64,000 nucleotides of DNA from positions 3,062,001 through 3,126,000 of the forward strand of contig OY282382.1 of assembly GCA_958295905.1 (NCBI GenBank), written 5' to 3'. Positions 34,804-43,800 of this stretch are shown here, one piece after another (position 1 is the stretch's first letter; each line of letters opens with the position of its first letter). Source of the DNA: an uncultured Vicinamibacterales bacterium. GTDB taxonomy: Bacteria > Acidobacteriota > Vicinamibacteria > Vicinamibacterales > UBA8438. Below the pieces are notes generated by a model that did no database searches, had not been told where the DNA came from, and saw nothing but the letters and a program-made list of their open reading frames with translations. The position numbers and the translations under genes are program-made.

Positions 34804-36383
34804 GAGTCTGCGCCGCAGAAAATCGATGCGACAATTGTAGACGAGCCGACGACGAGAGGGAGCTTGATGTCGACCACGTTTCGCCCCTACGTGCCCGAGC
34901 AGTCGCTGTTGTTGCCGCCCGATGTGCGGGAGTGGCTGCCCGAAGGTCACTTGGCGCACCACATCAGCGATCTGGTGGACGGTCTGGATCTGACGGCGTT
35001 CTACGCGCCGTACGAGGGGGACGGTCGTCGCAACGCGCCGTATTCGCCTCGGATGATGGTGAAGGTGCTGCTCTACGCCTACGCGACGGGGGTGTTTTCG
35101 TCGCGGAGGATCGCGAAGAAGCTGGAAGAGGACGTCGCGTTCCGGGTGCTGGCCGCCGGCAACTTCCCGCAGCACCGGACGATTTGCGAGTTCCGTCGCC
35201 GGCACTTGGCCGATTTCAAGCGGCTGTTCGTCGAGGTGGTCGGTCTCGCGCGGGAATTGGGGCTGGCCCGGTTCGGGAAGCTGTCGATCGACGGGACGAA
35301 GGTGCGCGCGAATGCGAGCAAGCGCAAGGCGATGAGCTACGGTCGGATGCAGGAGGAGGAACGGCGTCTGGCCGGCGAGGTCGACGCGCTGTTGCGGTCG
35401 GCGGATGAGGCCGACGTGGCCGAGGACGTGCGGTTGGGTCCGGCGGTACGGGGCGACGAGTTGCCGGCGGAGTTGCGGCGGCGTGAGGATCGTTTGGCGG
35501 CGATCCGGGCGGCGCAGGCGCGTTTGGAGGCGGCGCAACGGGCTGCGGATGCCGCGCGCGGCCGGCAGCCGGGGCGGACCCGGAATCCGAAGGGGGGCCG
35601 GCCGTACAAGCGGGCGTACGGGGAGCCCGACGAGAAGTCGCAGAGCAACTTCACGGACCCGGAAAGCGGGATCATGAAGACGGGCAACGAGGGCTTCCAG
35701 CAGTGCTACAACGCGCAGGCGGCGGTGGACGCCGAGCACCAGTTGTTGGTGGCGACGGATGTGACGGCGAACGCGAGCGACCAAGGGGGGCTGCCGGTGT
35801 TGCTCGACCAGGTGCGGGAGACGTTCGAGACGCAGCCGGAGACGGTGCTGGCCGACGCGGGGTACTGCAACGAGCGGGATTTGGCGGACCTGGAAACGCG
35901 GGGTGTTGACGGTTACGTGGCGGCGGGCCGGGAGGACAAGGGGGTCGCCGGCCGCGATCTGGAGAAGCATCCGGCGACGGGGCGGATGGTGGAGAAGCTG
36001 TCGACGCCGGCGGGGCGGGCGGTGTATGCGGAGCGGAAGTGGTTGTCGGAGGCGCCGTATGGCTGGGTCAAGCACGTGCTGGGCTTCCGGCGCTTCAGCC
36101 TGCGCGGCCTGGCGCAGGTGCGGGGCGAGTGGGACTTGGTGTGCCTGGCGGTGAACGCCAAGCGCCTGCACGCGCTGATGGCGGCGTAAAGGGGGTGGAT
36201 CCTGCCCCCACCGACCGAGAATCGGGTGCGAATCGCGGCGTTTGGAGGGGTGTACGGCCTATTTTCGGTTCACGCCGCCGGCTGGTCGAAAATCACCTGC
36301 TCGTCGACCGCGGAAGACACCTTGACGCCGTGCGTCACGACGTAAGCCACCGGGGTTCCGCGAACTTCCTGCGGCGCAGACTC
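34804..36383 (+). mobile_element. IS1182-like insertion sequence, 1580 bp
   Basis: Perfect 15-base inverted ends, gagtctgcgccgcag at 34804-34818 and its complement at 36369-36383, continue imperfectly inward. The 4-bp sequence cgag flanks both sides (34800-34803 and 36384-36387), consistent with a target duplication. Both flanks are parts of one family B repeat, so the element inserted into that repeat. It carries one intact transposase gene. Confidence 0.88.
34867..36189 (+). CDS. IS1182-family transposase
   Basis: The gene encodes an intact 440-residue DDE transposase. The N-terminal domain reads FRPYVPEQSLLLPPDVREWL and continues to the RRIAKKLEEDVAFRVLAAGN helix-turn-helix region. The catalytic core has LSIDGTKVRANAS (first Asp), TVLADAGYCNERDL (second Asp) and a C-terminal YAERKWLSEAPYGWVKH (Glu). 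Between them is a long charged coiled-coil insert (about residues 155-245), typical of IS1182 members. No frameshift was seen, so it may be active. Confidence 0.92.
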   Translation: MSTTFRPYVPEQSLLLPPDVREWLPEGHLAHHISDLVDGLDLTAFYAPYEGDGRRNAPYSPRMMVKVLLYAYATGVFSSRRIAKKLEEDVAFRVLAAGNFPQHRTICEFRRRHLADFKRLFVEVVGLARELGLARFGKLSIDGTKVRANASKRKAMSYGRMQEEERRLAGEVDALLRSADEADVAEDVRLGPAVRGDELPAELRRREDRLAAIRAAQARLEAAQRAADAARGRQPGRTRNPKGGRPYKRAYGEPDEKSQSNFTDPESGIMKTGNEGFQQCYNAQAAVDAEHQLLVATDVTANASDQGGLPVLLDQVRETFETQPETVLADAGYCNERDLADLETRGVDGYVAAGREDKGVAGRDLEKHPATGRMVEKLSTPAGRAVYAERKWLSEAPYGWVKHVLGFRRFSLRGLAQVRGEWDLVCLAVNAKRLHALMAA

Positions 36384-36507
36384 CGAGCCGTCACGCGCCG
36401 TCAGCGTGGGATGCTCCTGCTCCGGTCGCAGGACCATCCCACGCTCCGTCACAGCCGTGCGCAGGCGGCATCGTGGCGGGTCCTGGGGCTCCGGACGTGC
36501 GGAATTG
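36384..36507 (-). repeat. Family B repeat, right part of copy 6 and partial copy 7
   Basis: The first 40 bases complete the unit interrupted by the IS (ccgtcacgcgccgtcagcgt). A second, partial unit then starts with the caggaccatcccacgctcc end at 36429 and runs to tccggacgtgcggaatt. The reverse-orientation copies were therefore also head to tail. Confidence 0.8.
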
Positions 36508-36788
36508 TTGCCGAACGCGTGAAAGCGATCGATTCGAGCCCGGTGCCGACCCCAAGATGTTGTGGTGGCCGGGGCATCGTCCGACCGACAGCTTCGGCGT
36601 GTGCTCGCCGCCGTCAAGGCGCGTCGCTTCGCTCCGCCCCCGCTTCGCGGGGCTCTCGGCCTGGACGGCGGCTCCGCGCACGCCTGTCCAGACCGGGCAT
36701 TTATCGGACGATGCCCAACCCTGACTCCCTACATCTTGTGGTCGACGACCTGTCCAGATTGACGCACTTTCGGGCGACTGTTGACAGC

Positions 36789-36890
36789 GGAATCGTGGGT
36801 CTCACGCGGTGCCGGCCGGCAAGACGGTGGCGACCCCTCGAATCGGGGGCGAAGCCGTCACGCGCAGCCAGCGTGGGATGCCCCTGCTCC
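36789..36890 (-). repeat. Family B repeat, partial copy 8
   Basis: Half-length copy in reverse orientation, from ggaatcgtgggtctcacgcg to gtgggatgcccctgctcc. It lies just before the promoter of the DUF1592 gene. The 280 bases between this copy and copy 7 hold no recognised gene. Confidence 0.8.
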
Positions 36891-36904
36891 GGTCGGCCCG
36901 ACCC

Positions 36905-36933
36905 TTGACGACGGGGCGTGCTGCGCCTACACT
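36905..36933 (+). promoter_or_regulatory. Sigma70-like promoter for the DUF1592 gene
   Basis: TTGACG and TACACT are separated by exactly 17 bases, with matches of 5/6 and 4/6 to the consensus. The predicted start lies about 65 bases before the ATG at 37007. This is sequence evidence only. Confidence 0.5.
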
Positions 36934-37006
36934 CGCGGCGAGACCGTGTGCAGTCCGGCGCGCTGGCCGCGATCGGGGCGGTTGCGCCCGGGGGCAGGAG
37001 GACGAG

Positions 37007-39499
37007 ATGGTCCGACCGGCGAGGTTCGGTTCCGGCGCGTGCATCCTGCTGTGGCTGGCGGCCGGCGTCGGGGGGACGCCCGGCCCCGCCGCGGCGTCCC
37101 CGCAGGCGGAACCGTCGCGCACGGCGGGTGAGGCGTCCCCGCCCGCCGCCGCCCCGTCTCCGGATGCCCGCGCCCTGCTCGACGAGTACTGCGTCGCGTG
37201 TCACAACGCCCGCACCCGGACCGCCGGCCTGCTGCTCGACCGCGCCGACGTCCGCCAGGTCGCGGCCGGGGCCGAGACCTGGGAGAAGGTGGTGCGCAAG
37301 CTGCGGAGCGGCGCGATGCCGCCGCCCGGCCGGCGCCGTCCGGATCCGCGGACCCTCGACGCCTTCGTCTCGGGACTCGAGGCCGAGCTCGACGCGGCCG
37401 CCGCCGCCCATCCGAACCCCGGCCGTCCCCCCGATCACCGGCTGAACCGGTTCGAGTACGGCAACGCGGTGCGGGATCTCCTCGATCTGGAGATCGACGC
37501 GGCGGCCCTGCTGCCGCCGGACGAGTCGGACCACGGCTTCGACAACATCGCCGAGGTCCTCTCGATGTCGCCGACCCTGCTGGGCCGCTACCTGTTCGCG
37601 GCCCGCCGGATCAGCCAGCTCGCGGTCGGCGATCCGTCCACGGGGCCGGCGGTCGAGACGTTCCGCGTTTCGCGGGGGCTGCGGCAGGATGAACGGATGA
37701 GCGGGGACCTGCCGCGCGGCACCCGCGGCGGGTTGGCGGTGCGCCACTATTTCCCGCTCGACGGCGAGTACGTCGTCAAGGTCCGTCTGGGACGGAACTT
37801 CACCAACTCGCAGATCCGCGCCATCGCCACCCACGAGGAAATCGACGTGCTGCTCGACGGCGTCCGGATCACCCGGTTCGCCATCGGGGGCCGGTGCGCG
37901 GATGCCGCCGCCGACCCCGCGTGCACGGGGTCCGGCATCTACCGCACGTCGCGCTACCAGTTGACGGCCGACGAAGCCCTGGAGGTTCGCTTCCGGGCGC
38001 CGGCGGGCATGCGCACGCTCGGGGTCGCGTTCGTCAAGAAGAGCGTCCTGACCGAGGGGCCGCCGCCGACCCTGCTGCCGCCGCGGCATACCAGCTCGAC
38101 CTACGAAGCTCCGCGCATGGACGTCGACTATGTGCGGCTGGAGGGTCCGTTCGATCCGACCGGCCCCGGGGACACCGCGAGCCGGCGGCGCATCTTCGTC
38201 TGCCGGCCGGCGGAGACCACCGCCGAGGCGGAAGCGGCGTGCGCGCGTCAGATCCTGACCGGGCTCGCCCGGAGGGCCTATCGCCGCCCCGTCACCGATG
38301 CCGACGTCGAGACGCTGCTGGCGTTCTACCGTGCCGGCCGGAGCGACGGGGGCTTCGAGCGCGGCATCCAGGAGGCGCTGGTCCGGCTGCTGGTGTCGCC
38401 GCAGTTCCTGTTCCGCGTCGAGCGCGATCCCGTGAACGTCCAGGCCGGCGGCATCTACCGCATCAGCGACCTCGAGCTGGCGTCGCGGCTGTCGTTCTTT
38501 CTCTGGAGCAGCATTCCCGACGATGAACTGCTCGAGGTGGCGGCGCGCGGCGCCCTCCGGGAACCCGGGATGATCGAGGCGCAGGTAAGCCGCATGCTCG
38601 CCGATCCGCGGGCCTCGGCGCTGGCGCAGAGCTTCGGCGGGCAGTGGTTGTTCGTCCGGAACCTCGCGGCGGTCGATCCGGATGCGAGCGCGTATCCCGA
38701 GTTCGACGACAACCTGCGCGAGGCGTTCCGGCGCGAGACCGAGATGTTCCTCGAGCATCAGATCCGCGGGGATCGCCCGCTCGCCGAGCTGCTGACCGCG
38801 GACTATACGTTCCTGAACGAACGGCTGGCGCGGTTCTACGGCGTCCGCAACGTCTACGGGGCGCATTTCCGGCGCGTCCCGTTGCGGGACCCGCGGCGCG
38901 CCGGGCTGCTCGGGCACGCCAGCATCCTGACCGTGACGTCCTACGCGACGCGGACATCTCCCGTGGTCCGGGGCAAGTATCTCCTGGACAACATCCTCGG
39001 GGCGCCCCCGCCGCCTCCGCCGCCCGACGTGCCGGCTCTGGAAGAGACCGCCGCGTCCGGCCGCGGGGCGTCCGTCCGAGAGCAGATGGAGCAGCACCGC
39101 CGGAGCCCCGCCTGCGCGTCGTGCCACCAGCGGATGGACCCGCTCGGCTTCGCGCTGGAGAACTTCGACGGGATAGGGCAGTGGCGCGACACCGACGGCG
39201 GGGCGCCGATTGACGCCTCCGGAGTCCTGCCCGACGGCGCCACGTTCGCGGGTCCCGCCGAGTTCCGCAAGGCGCTGCTGGAGCGCCGCGGGGAGTTCGT
39301 CCGCACCGTCGCGGAGAAGCTGCTGACCTACGGGCTCGGCCGCCCCGTCGGGGTCCACGAGATGCCCGCGGTCCGGCGGATCATGCGCGGGGCGGCGTCC
39401 GCCGACTATCGGTGGTCGTCCCTCATTCTCGGGATTGTCAAGAGTCAGCCGTTTCAGATGAGGATGGCGCAGGAGGCCGCGGCGGCGACCGCGCCGTGA
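37007..39499 (+). CDS. DUF1592/DUF1587/DUF1588/DUF1585 heme protein
   Basis: This 830-residue secreted protein is built like the planctomycete/acidobacterial cytochrome-domain proteins. A signal peptide is followed by a CVACH heme motif near residue 62. DUF1587 (HRLNRFEYGNAVRDLL near 145), DUF1595 and DUF1592 (YRISDLELASRLSFFLWSS near 485), DUF1588 (ASILTVTSYATRTSPVVRGK near 645; SPACASCHQRMDPLGFALE near 700) and a C-terminal DUF1585 follow. The second CxxCH (CASCH) suggests a further heme. Function is not established; links to polysaccharide or amine oxidation are speculative. It is followed by its usual partner, a DUF1552 gene. AGGAGG precedes the ATG. Confidence 0.88.
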   Translation: MVRPARFGSGACILLWLAAGVGGTPGPAAASPQAEPSRTAGEASPPAAAPSPDARALLDEYCVACHNARTRTAGLLLDRADVRQVAAGAETWEKVVRKLRSGAMPPPGRRRPDPRTLDAFVSGLEAELDAAAAAHPNPGRPPDHRLNRFEYGNAVRDLLDLEIDAAALLPPDESDHGFDNIAEVLSMSPTLLGRYLFAARRISQLAVGDPSTGPAVETFRVSRGLRQDERMSGDLPRGTRGGLAVRHYFPLDGEYVVKVRLGRNFTNSQIRAIATHEEIDVLLDGVRITRFAIGGRCADAAADPACTGSGIYRTSRYQLTADEALEVRFRAPAGMRTLGVAFVKKSVLTEGPPPTLLPPRHTSSTYEAPRMDVDYVRLEGPFDPTGPGDTASRRRIFVCRPAETTAEAEAACARQILTGLARRAYRRPVTDADVETLLAFYRAGRSDGGFERGIQEALVRLLVSPQFLFRVERDPVNVQAGGIYRISDLELASRLSFFLWSSIPDDELLEVAARGALREPGMIEAQVSRMLADPRASALAQSFGGQWLFVRNLAAVDPDASAYPEFDDNLREAFRRETEMFLEHQIRGDRPLAELLTADYTFLNERLARFYGVRNVYGAHFRRVPLRDPRRAGLLGHASILTVTSYATRTSPVVRGKYLLDNILGAPPPPPPPDVPALEETAASGRGASVREQMEQHRRSPACASCHQRMDPLGFALENFDGIGQWRDTDGGAPIDASGVLPDGATFAGPAEFRKALLERRGEFVRTVAEKLLTYGLGRPVGVHEMPAVRRIMRGAASADYRWSSLILGIVKSQPFQMRMAQEAAAATAP

Positions 39500-39577
39500 C
39501 GCGCGGGTCTCCGGCTGCCAGGAGTTGCGCCGTAGAACAGCGGCGCCCGGCCGCAAGCATGCAATGAGGAGTGTCAC

Positions 39578-40939
39578 ATGCTGATCACGAAGAAACACCT
39601 GTCCCGCCGGACCGTGCTGCGGGGAATCGGGGCGAGCGTGGCGCTGCCCCTGCTCGACGGGATGGTGCCGGCCCTCCGGGCCACGCGGCTCACCGCGGCG
39701 CGGCCGGTGAAGCGCCTGGGGGCGGTGTACGTGCCCAACGGCATGAGCATGCCCTACTGGTTGCCGGCCGCCGAGGGCAGGCTTGAGCTCAGCCCGATTC
39801 TCACCCCGCTGGCCCCCGTCGAGGACCGGCTGCTCGTCCTGAGCGGCATGGCCAACCAGGAGGCGAAGCAGTGGCTGGACGAGGGCGACGGCGACCACTC
39901 GCGCTGCCAGGCCGCGTTCCTCACCGGGGCGCACGCCCGCAAGGCGTCGGGGACCGCGAACACCACCCTCGAGGTCGGCGTGTCGATGGACCAGCTCGCG
40001 GCCCGCGATCTGCGGGAGGACACGCAGCTCGCCTCGCTCGAACTGTCGCTCGAGGCCAACGATCTGGCCGGCCAGTGCGAGGACGGCTACGGCTGCGCGT
40101 ACAGCGCCACCCTCGCCTGGCGCGACGCCAACACTCCGTTGCCGATGGAGACGAACCCGCGCGCGGTGTTCGAGCATCTGTTCGGGGCGGTCGGCAGCAC
40201 CGAGACCGAGGCGCGGCTGCGCGCGCTGCGCCGCGACCGCAGCATTCTCGATTCGGTCAGCGCCGAGATCACCGACCTGCAGCGTCAACTCGGCCGCGGC
40301 GACCGTTCCAAGCTCGGCGGCTATCTCGACTCGATACGCGACATCGAGCGCCGGATTCAGATCGCCGAGAGCCAGAGCGGCCGGGAGCTCCCGGAGGTGG
40401 CGCAGCCGGCCGGCGTTCCGGCCCGCTTCGAGGAGTACGCGGACCTCATGTTCGACCTGATGCTGGTCGCGTATCAGGCCGATCTGACCCGGGTCTGCAC
40501 GTTCCTCGTCGGCCGCGAGAAGAGCGTGCGCACCTTCCCCGAGATCGGGGTGGCCGACCCGCACCATCCGACCTCGCACCACCGGCAGCGGCCCGAGCAG
40601 CTCGCGAAGCTGTCGAAGATCAACACGTTCCACATGCAGATCTTCGGGCGCTTCCTCGAGAAGATGGCGGCGACCCCGGACGGCGACGGCTCGCTGCTCG
40701 ATCACTCCGCGATGGTCTACGGGGCGGGCATGGGGAACAGCAACGCGCACGACCCGCTCGACCTGCCGATCGTCCTGGCCGGCGGCGGGGGCGGCACCCT
40801 CAAGGGCGGGCGGCACGTGCGGCTGCCGGAGGGGACGCCGCTGGCCAACATGCACCTGACGATCCTCGAGAAGATGGGGATTCCGGCCGAGCGGCTCGGC
40901 GACGCGACCGGCGATCTGCCGGTCCTGTCCGGTGTGTAG
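39578..40939 (+). CDS. DUF1552 family protein
   Basis: This 453-residue exported protein has an N-terminus of Tat-like type (KKHLSRRTVLRGIGASVALP, with a twin Arg before the hydrophobic stretch). DUF1552 features follow: RLGAVYVPNGMSMPYWLPA-like start and FLTGAHARKASG. Near the end, the HPTSHHRQRPEQLAKL stretch precedes a GNSNAHDPLDLPIVLAGG core. The proteins are related in fold to the DUF1501 sulfatase-like group. DUF1552 genes almost always follow DUF1592 genes, and the two products probably act together in the periplasm on an unknown substrate. GAGGAG precedes the ATG. Confidence 0.88.
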   Translation: MLITKKHLSRRTVLRGIGASVALPLLDGMVPALRATRLTAARPVKRLGAVYVPNGMSMPYWLPAAEGRLELSPILTPLAPVEDRLLVLSGMANQEAKQWLDEGDGDHSRCQAAFLTGAHARKASGTANTTLEVGVSMDQLAARDLREDTQLASLELSLEANDLAGQCEDGYGCAYSATLAWRDANTPLPMETNPRAVFEHLFGAVGSTETEARLRALRRDRSILDSVSAEITDLQRQLGRGDRSKLGGYLDSIRDIERRIQIAESQSGRELPEVAQPAGVPARFEEYADLMFDLMLVAYQADLTRVCTFLVGREKSVRTFPEIGVADPHHPTSHHRQRPEQLAKLSKINTFHMQIFGRFLEKMAATPDGDGSLLDHSAMVYGAGMGNSNAHDPLDLPIVLAGGGGGTLKGGRHVRLPEGTPLANMHLTILEKMGIPAERLGDATGDLPVLSGV

Positions 40940-40980
40940 CCGGAGTGCCGGCGGCGGCCGGTCGGCGTATGGACGAACCG

Positions 40981-40998
40981 CCCCGGCGCGCGCCGGGG
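40981..40998. repeat. Perfect 18-bp palindrome
   Basis: The sequence ccccggcgcgcgccgggg lies between the DUF1552 stop and the ankyrin gene start. As RNA it would form a tight hairpin with little loop; it may be a cruciform-type site or a weak attenuator. Confidence 0.5.
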
Positions 40999-41019
40999 CC
41001 CATGGCAGAGGACGTGACG

Positions 41020-42495
41020 ATGCGTATCAACAGCAGATCGGCGATCGGCGTCGGGCTCGGCCTGCTCTTCGCGGCCCGCGTTTCCGGCGCCGCCCCCGCC
41101 GATGACCTCCCGCTCGTCGAGGCGGCTCGGCAGCAGCACGCCGCGGCCGTGCGCGGTCTGCTGGCGGAGGGCGCCGCGGTGGACGCGAGCCGGCCGGACG
41201 GCGTCACCGCCCTGCACTGGGCGGCGCAGTGGGACGATGCGGAGATCGCCGGGCTGCTCATCGACGCCGGCGGGGACGCGGGCCGCGCCGACCAGTACGG
41301 CGTGACCCCCCTGGCCCTGGCCTGCACGAACGGCAGCTCGGGGATGGTCCGGCGGTTGCTGAAGGCCGGCGCCGATGCCAACGCCACTCAGGCGAACGGC
41401 GAGACGGCGCTCATGACCTGCGCGCGGAGCGGGGTGAGAGGCGCCGTCGACCGGCTCGTGGCGGCCGGCGCCGACGTGAACGCCAGCGAGATCCACCACC
41501 GCCAGACGGCGCTGATGTGGGCCGCCTGGGAGGGGCACACCGAGGTCGTCGAGGGACTCATCGAGCACGGCGCCGACGTCGATGCGCGGACCACCACCGG
41601 CTACACCGCCCTCCTTCTCGCGGCGCGGGAGGGCTACGGCGCGGTGACTCGGGCCCTGCTCGACGCGGGGGCGGACGTGAACGCGGTGGCCGGGGACTGG
41701 ACCACCGCGCTCGTCGTCGCCACCATCCGCGGGCACGTCGACTACGTCGACCTGCTCCTGCGCCGCGGCGCCGACCCCAATCTCGGGCCCGGGTTCACCC
41801 CGCTCCACTGGGCGGCGGGCGAGTGGGACACCGAGCTGAACGACTTCTCAAACGGGGTCGCCGAGGGGAACCAGTGGAGCATCTTCGGCGGGTTGCCGGC
41901 GGCCGACCGGTTGCGCACCGTCAAGGCGCTCCTCGACCACGGGGCGGATCCCAACGCCCGCACCAACCGCACCCCGGGGTTCGGCATCAAGGTGAAGGGG
42001 CACTTGGGCAACATCACCGGGGGGACGCCGTTCCTGATCGCGTCGCGGGCGAACGACGTCGCGGTGATGCGTCTGCTGATCGAGCACGGCGCCGACCCGT
42101 TCATTCCCACCGCCAACGGCACGACCCCTCTGATGATGGCGGCGGGGGTGGGGCACGAGCCGGGCATCACCCGGTCGGCCGAGCACGAGGCCGTCGAAGC
42201 GGTCTACATGCTGGTGGAGCTGGGCGCGGACGTGAACGCGGTCAACGAGGCCGGCGACACCGCCCTGCACGGCACCGCGTGGCGCGAGCGCGCCGACTCT
42301 ATCGTCCAGTTCCTGGTGGACCGTGGCGCCGACGTGGATGCGAAGAACCACCGGCGCTGGACCCCGCTGGTCATCGCCGAGGGCATCCACACCGGCGGGA
42401 ACTTCATCAAGTCGGACACCACTGCCGCGCTGCTGCGGACGCTGGGGGCCGAGCCCAGTCCCCCGGACATCTCGCGGGAGCCGGACGCGCGATAG
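41020..42495 (+). CDS. Secreted ankyrin-repeat protein
   Basis: This 491-residue protein has a signal peptide (IGVGLGLLFAARVSGAAPA) and about ten ankyrin repeats, for example DGVTALHWAAQWDDAEIAGL, TGYTALLLAAREGYGAVTRA and AGDTALHGTAWRERADSIVQ. Insertions lie in the region of residues 265-330. It would be a periplasmic protein-protein interaction scaffold. It follows the DUF1592/DUF1552 pair by 80 bases on the same strand, an arrangement common in Acidobacteriota, and may belong to the same functional unit. AGAGGA lies before the ATG. Confidence 0.85.
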   Translation: MRINSRSAIGVGLGLLFAARVSGAAPADDLPLVEAARQQHAAAVRGLLAEGAAVDASRPDGVTALHWAAQWDDAEIAGLLIDAGGDAGRADQYGVTPLALACTNGSSGMVRRLLKAGADANATQANGETALMTCARSGVRGAVDRLVAAGADVNASEIHHRQTALMWAAWEGHTEVVEGLIEHGADVDARTTTGYTALLLAAREGYGAVTRALLDAGADVNAVAGDWTTALVVATIRGHVDYVDLLLRRGADPNLGPGFTPLHWAAGEWDTELNDFSNGVAEGNQWSIFGGLPAADRLRTVKALLDHGADPNARTNRTPGFGIKVKGHLGNITGGTPFLIASRANDVAVMRLLIEHGADPFIPTANGTTPLMMAAGVGHEPGITRSAEHEAVEAVYMLVELGADVNAVNEAGDTALHGTAWRERADSIVQFLVDRGADVDAKNHRRWTPLVIAEGIHTGGNFIKSDTTAALLRTLGAEPSPPDISREPDAR

Positions 42496-42663
42496 GGGCC
42501 GGCCCGACGACCGGCCCGTGGCGCCGCCTTCCGGCATGCGTCCGGGCCCGCCGTCGGGCTTCCAACGCTTGTCGTCACGGATGTGGCGACGCGCGAACGG
42601 GTGCGCATCGACCCGTGGCAGGCGGCGGCTTTACCCTGCCGGTCGCTTTCTGACGGGAGGGGC

Positions 42664-42972
42664 TCAGGCTGCGTCGCGGTCGCGGCGCCCGGCCAGGAAG
42701 CCTTCCAGCGAGCCCTCCATCTTCGCCATGCGCTCTCGCAAGTCGGCGATCTCCCGCAGCACCGCATCGAACCGCTTGTCCAGGCGCTCGTGGATGTCTC
42801 TGGTCGACGCGTCGAGGCGCTCGTTGAAGCCCCTCGCGGTTGCGTCGAGGCGCTCGTTGAAGCCCTTCGCGGTTGCGTCCAGGCGGTCGTGCAGCTTCCG
42901 TACGTCGCTTCGAAGCCATGCGAACAGGGCGGCCACCAAGGCCGGTGTGAGCAGGTCCGTGATTTCCGGCAT
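42664..42972 (-). CDS. Small membrane-anchored coiled-coil protein
   Basis: The 102-residue protein has one N-terminal hydrophobic helix (LLTPALVAALFAWL). A long coiled coil follows, built from 11-residue units (DRLDATAKGFN, ERLDATARGFN, ERLDASTRDIH, ERLDKRFDAVL). Its design resembles DUF1640-like or hemolysin-XhlA-like small proteins. A related but frameshifted copy lies at 3301-3480. Function is unknown. Confidence 0.65.
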   Translation of the reverse strand: MPEITDLLTPALVAALFAWLRSDVRKLHDRLDATAKGFNERLDATARGFNERLDASTRDIHERLDKRFDAVLREIADLRERMAKMEGSLEGFLAGRRDRDAA

Positions 42973-43014
42973 CTTCCCGACCCTACCGCGTGATGCCGAG
43001 ATGGCCGGGCTCGG

Positions 43015-43503
43015 TCACCCTCGTTCGTGGGATGGGCCGAGGGCGTCGAGATGCCGCATGAAGTGTTCGTTGAACAGCGCCCCGGCGCGCCGCGCGCGCA
43101 GTTGGCGGACCACCTGCGGCCCCGGCATGCCCAGCCGGTTGAGGATCAGGCCGGCCACCAGCGCCGAGCGGTTGAATCCCATCCCGCAGTGCGACAGCAC
43201 GCGATGTCCCTGGCCGACGAGGGTGGCGCCCAGGGCGGCGACGGCGTCGAGCTTCTCGATATTGGGCAGGTCCTCGTCAAGGATCGGGAAGTAGACGTAG
43301 AGGATCTGGTTGGGCACGGTCGGCACCCCGATGTCGAGACCGCCCTCCAGATCGATGATCGTGTCGATACCGCGGGACGAGACCGCGTTCCAGTCGTGTA
43401 TGACCGGTGAGATGAACAGCCGCCCGGCGTCGTCCACCTGGGTCACCTGGAACAGATCGGGCGGGAGCCCGTGCTCCGATGCGCCCGGTCGGTCGTCGGT
43501 CAC
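43015..43503 (-). CDS. Dual-specificity protein phosphatase-like enzyme
   Basis: This 162-residue cytoplasmic enzyme has the phosphatase P-loop HCGMGFNRS (Cys106 nucleophile, Arg112) and a likely general acid, Asp76, in PILDEDLPN. Length and order match small bacterial dual-specificity or tyrosine phosphatases. It could remove phosphate from proteins, RNA ends or inositides; specificity cannot be told. Upstream on the same strand lies only intergenic repeat sequence. Confidence 0.82.
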   Translation of the reverse strand: MTDDRPGASEHGLPPDLFQVTQVDDAGRLFISPVIHDWNAVSSRGIDTIIDLEGGLDIGVPTVPNQILYVYFPILDEDLPNIEKLDAVAALGATLVGQGHRVLSHCGMGFNRSALVAGLILNRLGMPGPQVVRQLRARRAGALFNEHFMRHLDALGPSHERG

Positions 43504-43620
43504 GTCTCCGTTCCCATCGATTCCCCTCTGGGAGTCCGCGCCGCAGGAAAAATCAGCCCCACCTTTATAGTGGCGTTGAAGGGTCTACGACTGCGATATA
43601 CAGGGGTCTAATCTAATCGT

Positions 43621-43700
43621 GCCCGGAACGTCGCCTGCGGCTCCGATGGCCGCCCGACCAACCCTCCAGGAATCCGCGCCGTTCTACGGCGCAGACCCCC
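43621..43700 (-). repeat. Family A repeat, single copy
   Basis: An 80-bp unit from gcccggaacgtcgcctgcgg to ttctacggcgcagaccccc. It is the reverse complement of the layout at 30495 and 51236. The 297-bp gap around it holds no gene. Confidence 0.75.
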
Positions 43701-43800
43701 TGGCTGACATCGTGACGGGCCGGCCGCCATTCGCCGGACCCGTCAACCCCCGCGTTGGGCTCCGTTCGCCGTCCGCTCCACCTTCCGGGGGCCCGCGCCG

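Noticed and set aside
36701-40855. 1384-codon open frame on the minus strand
   Set aside because: It is antisense to the DUF1592 and DUF1552 genes, and composition is rich in Arg, Gly and Pro without motifs.
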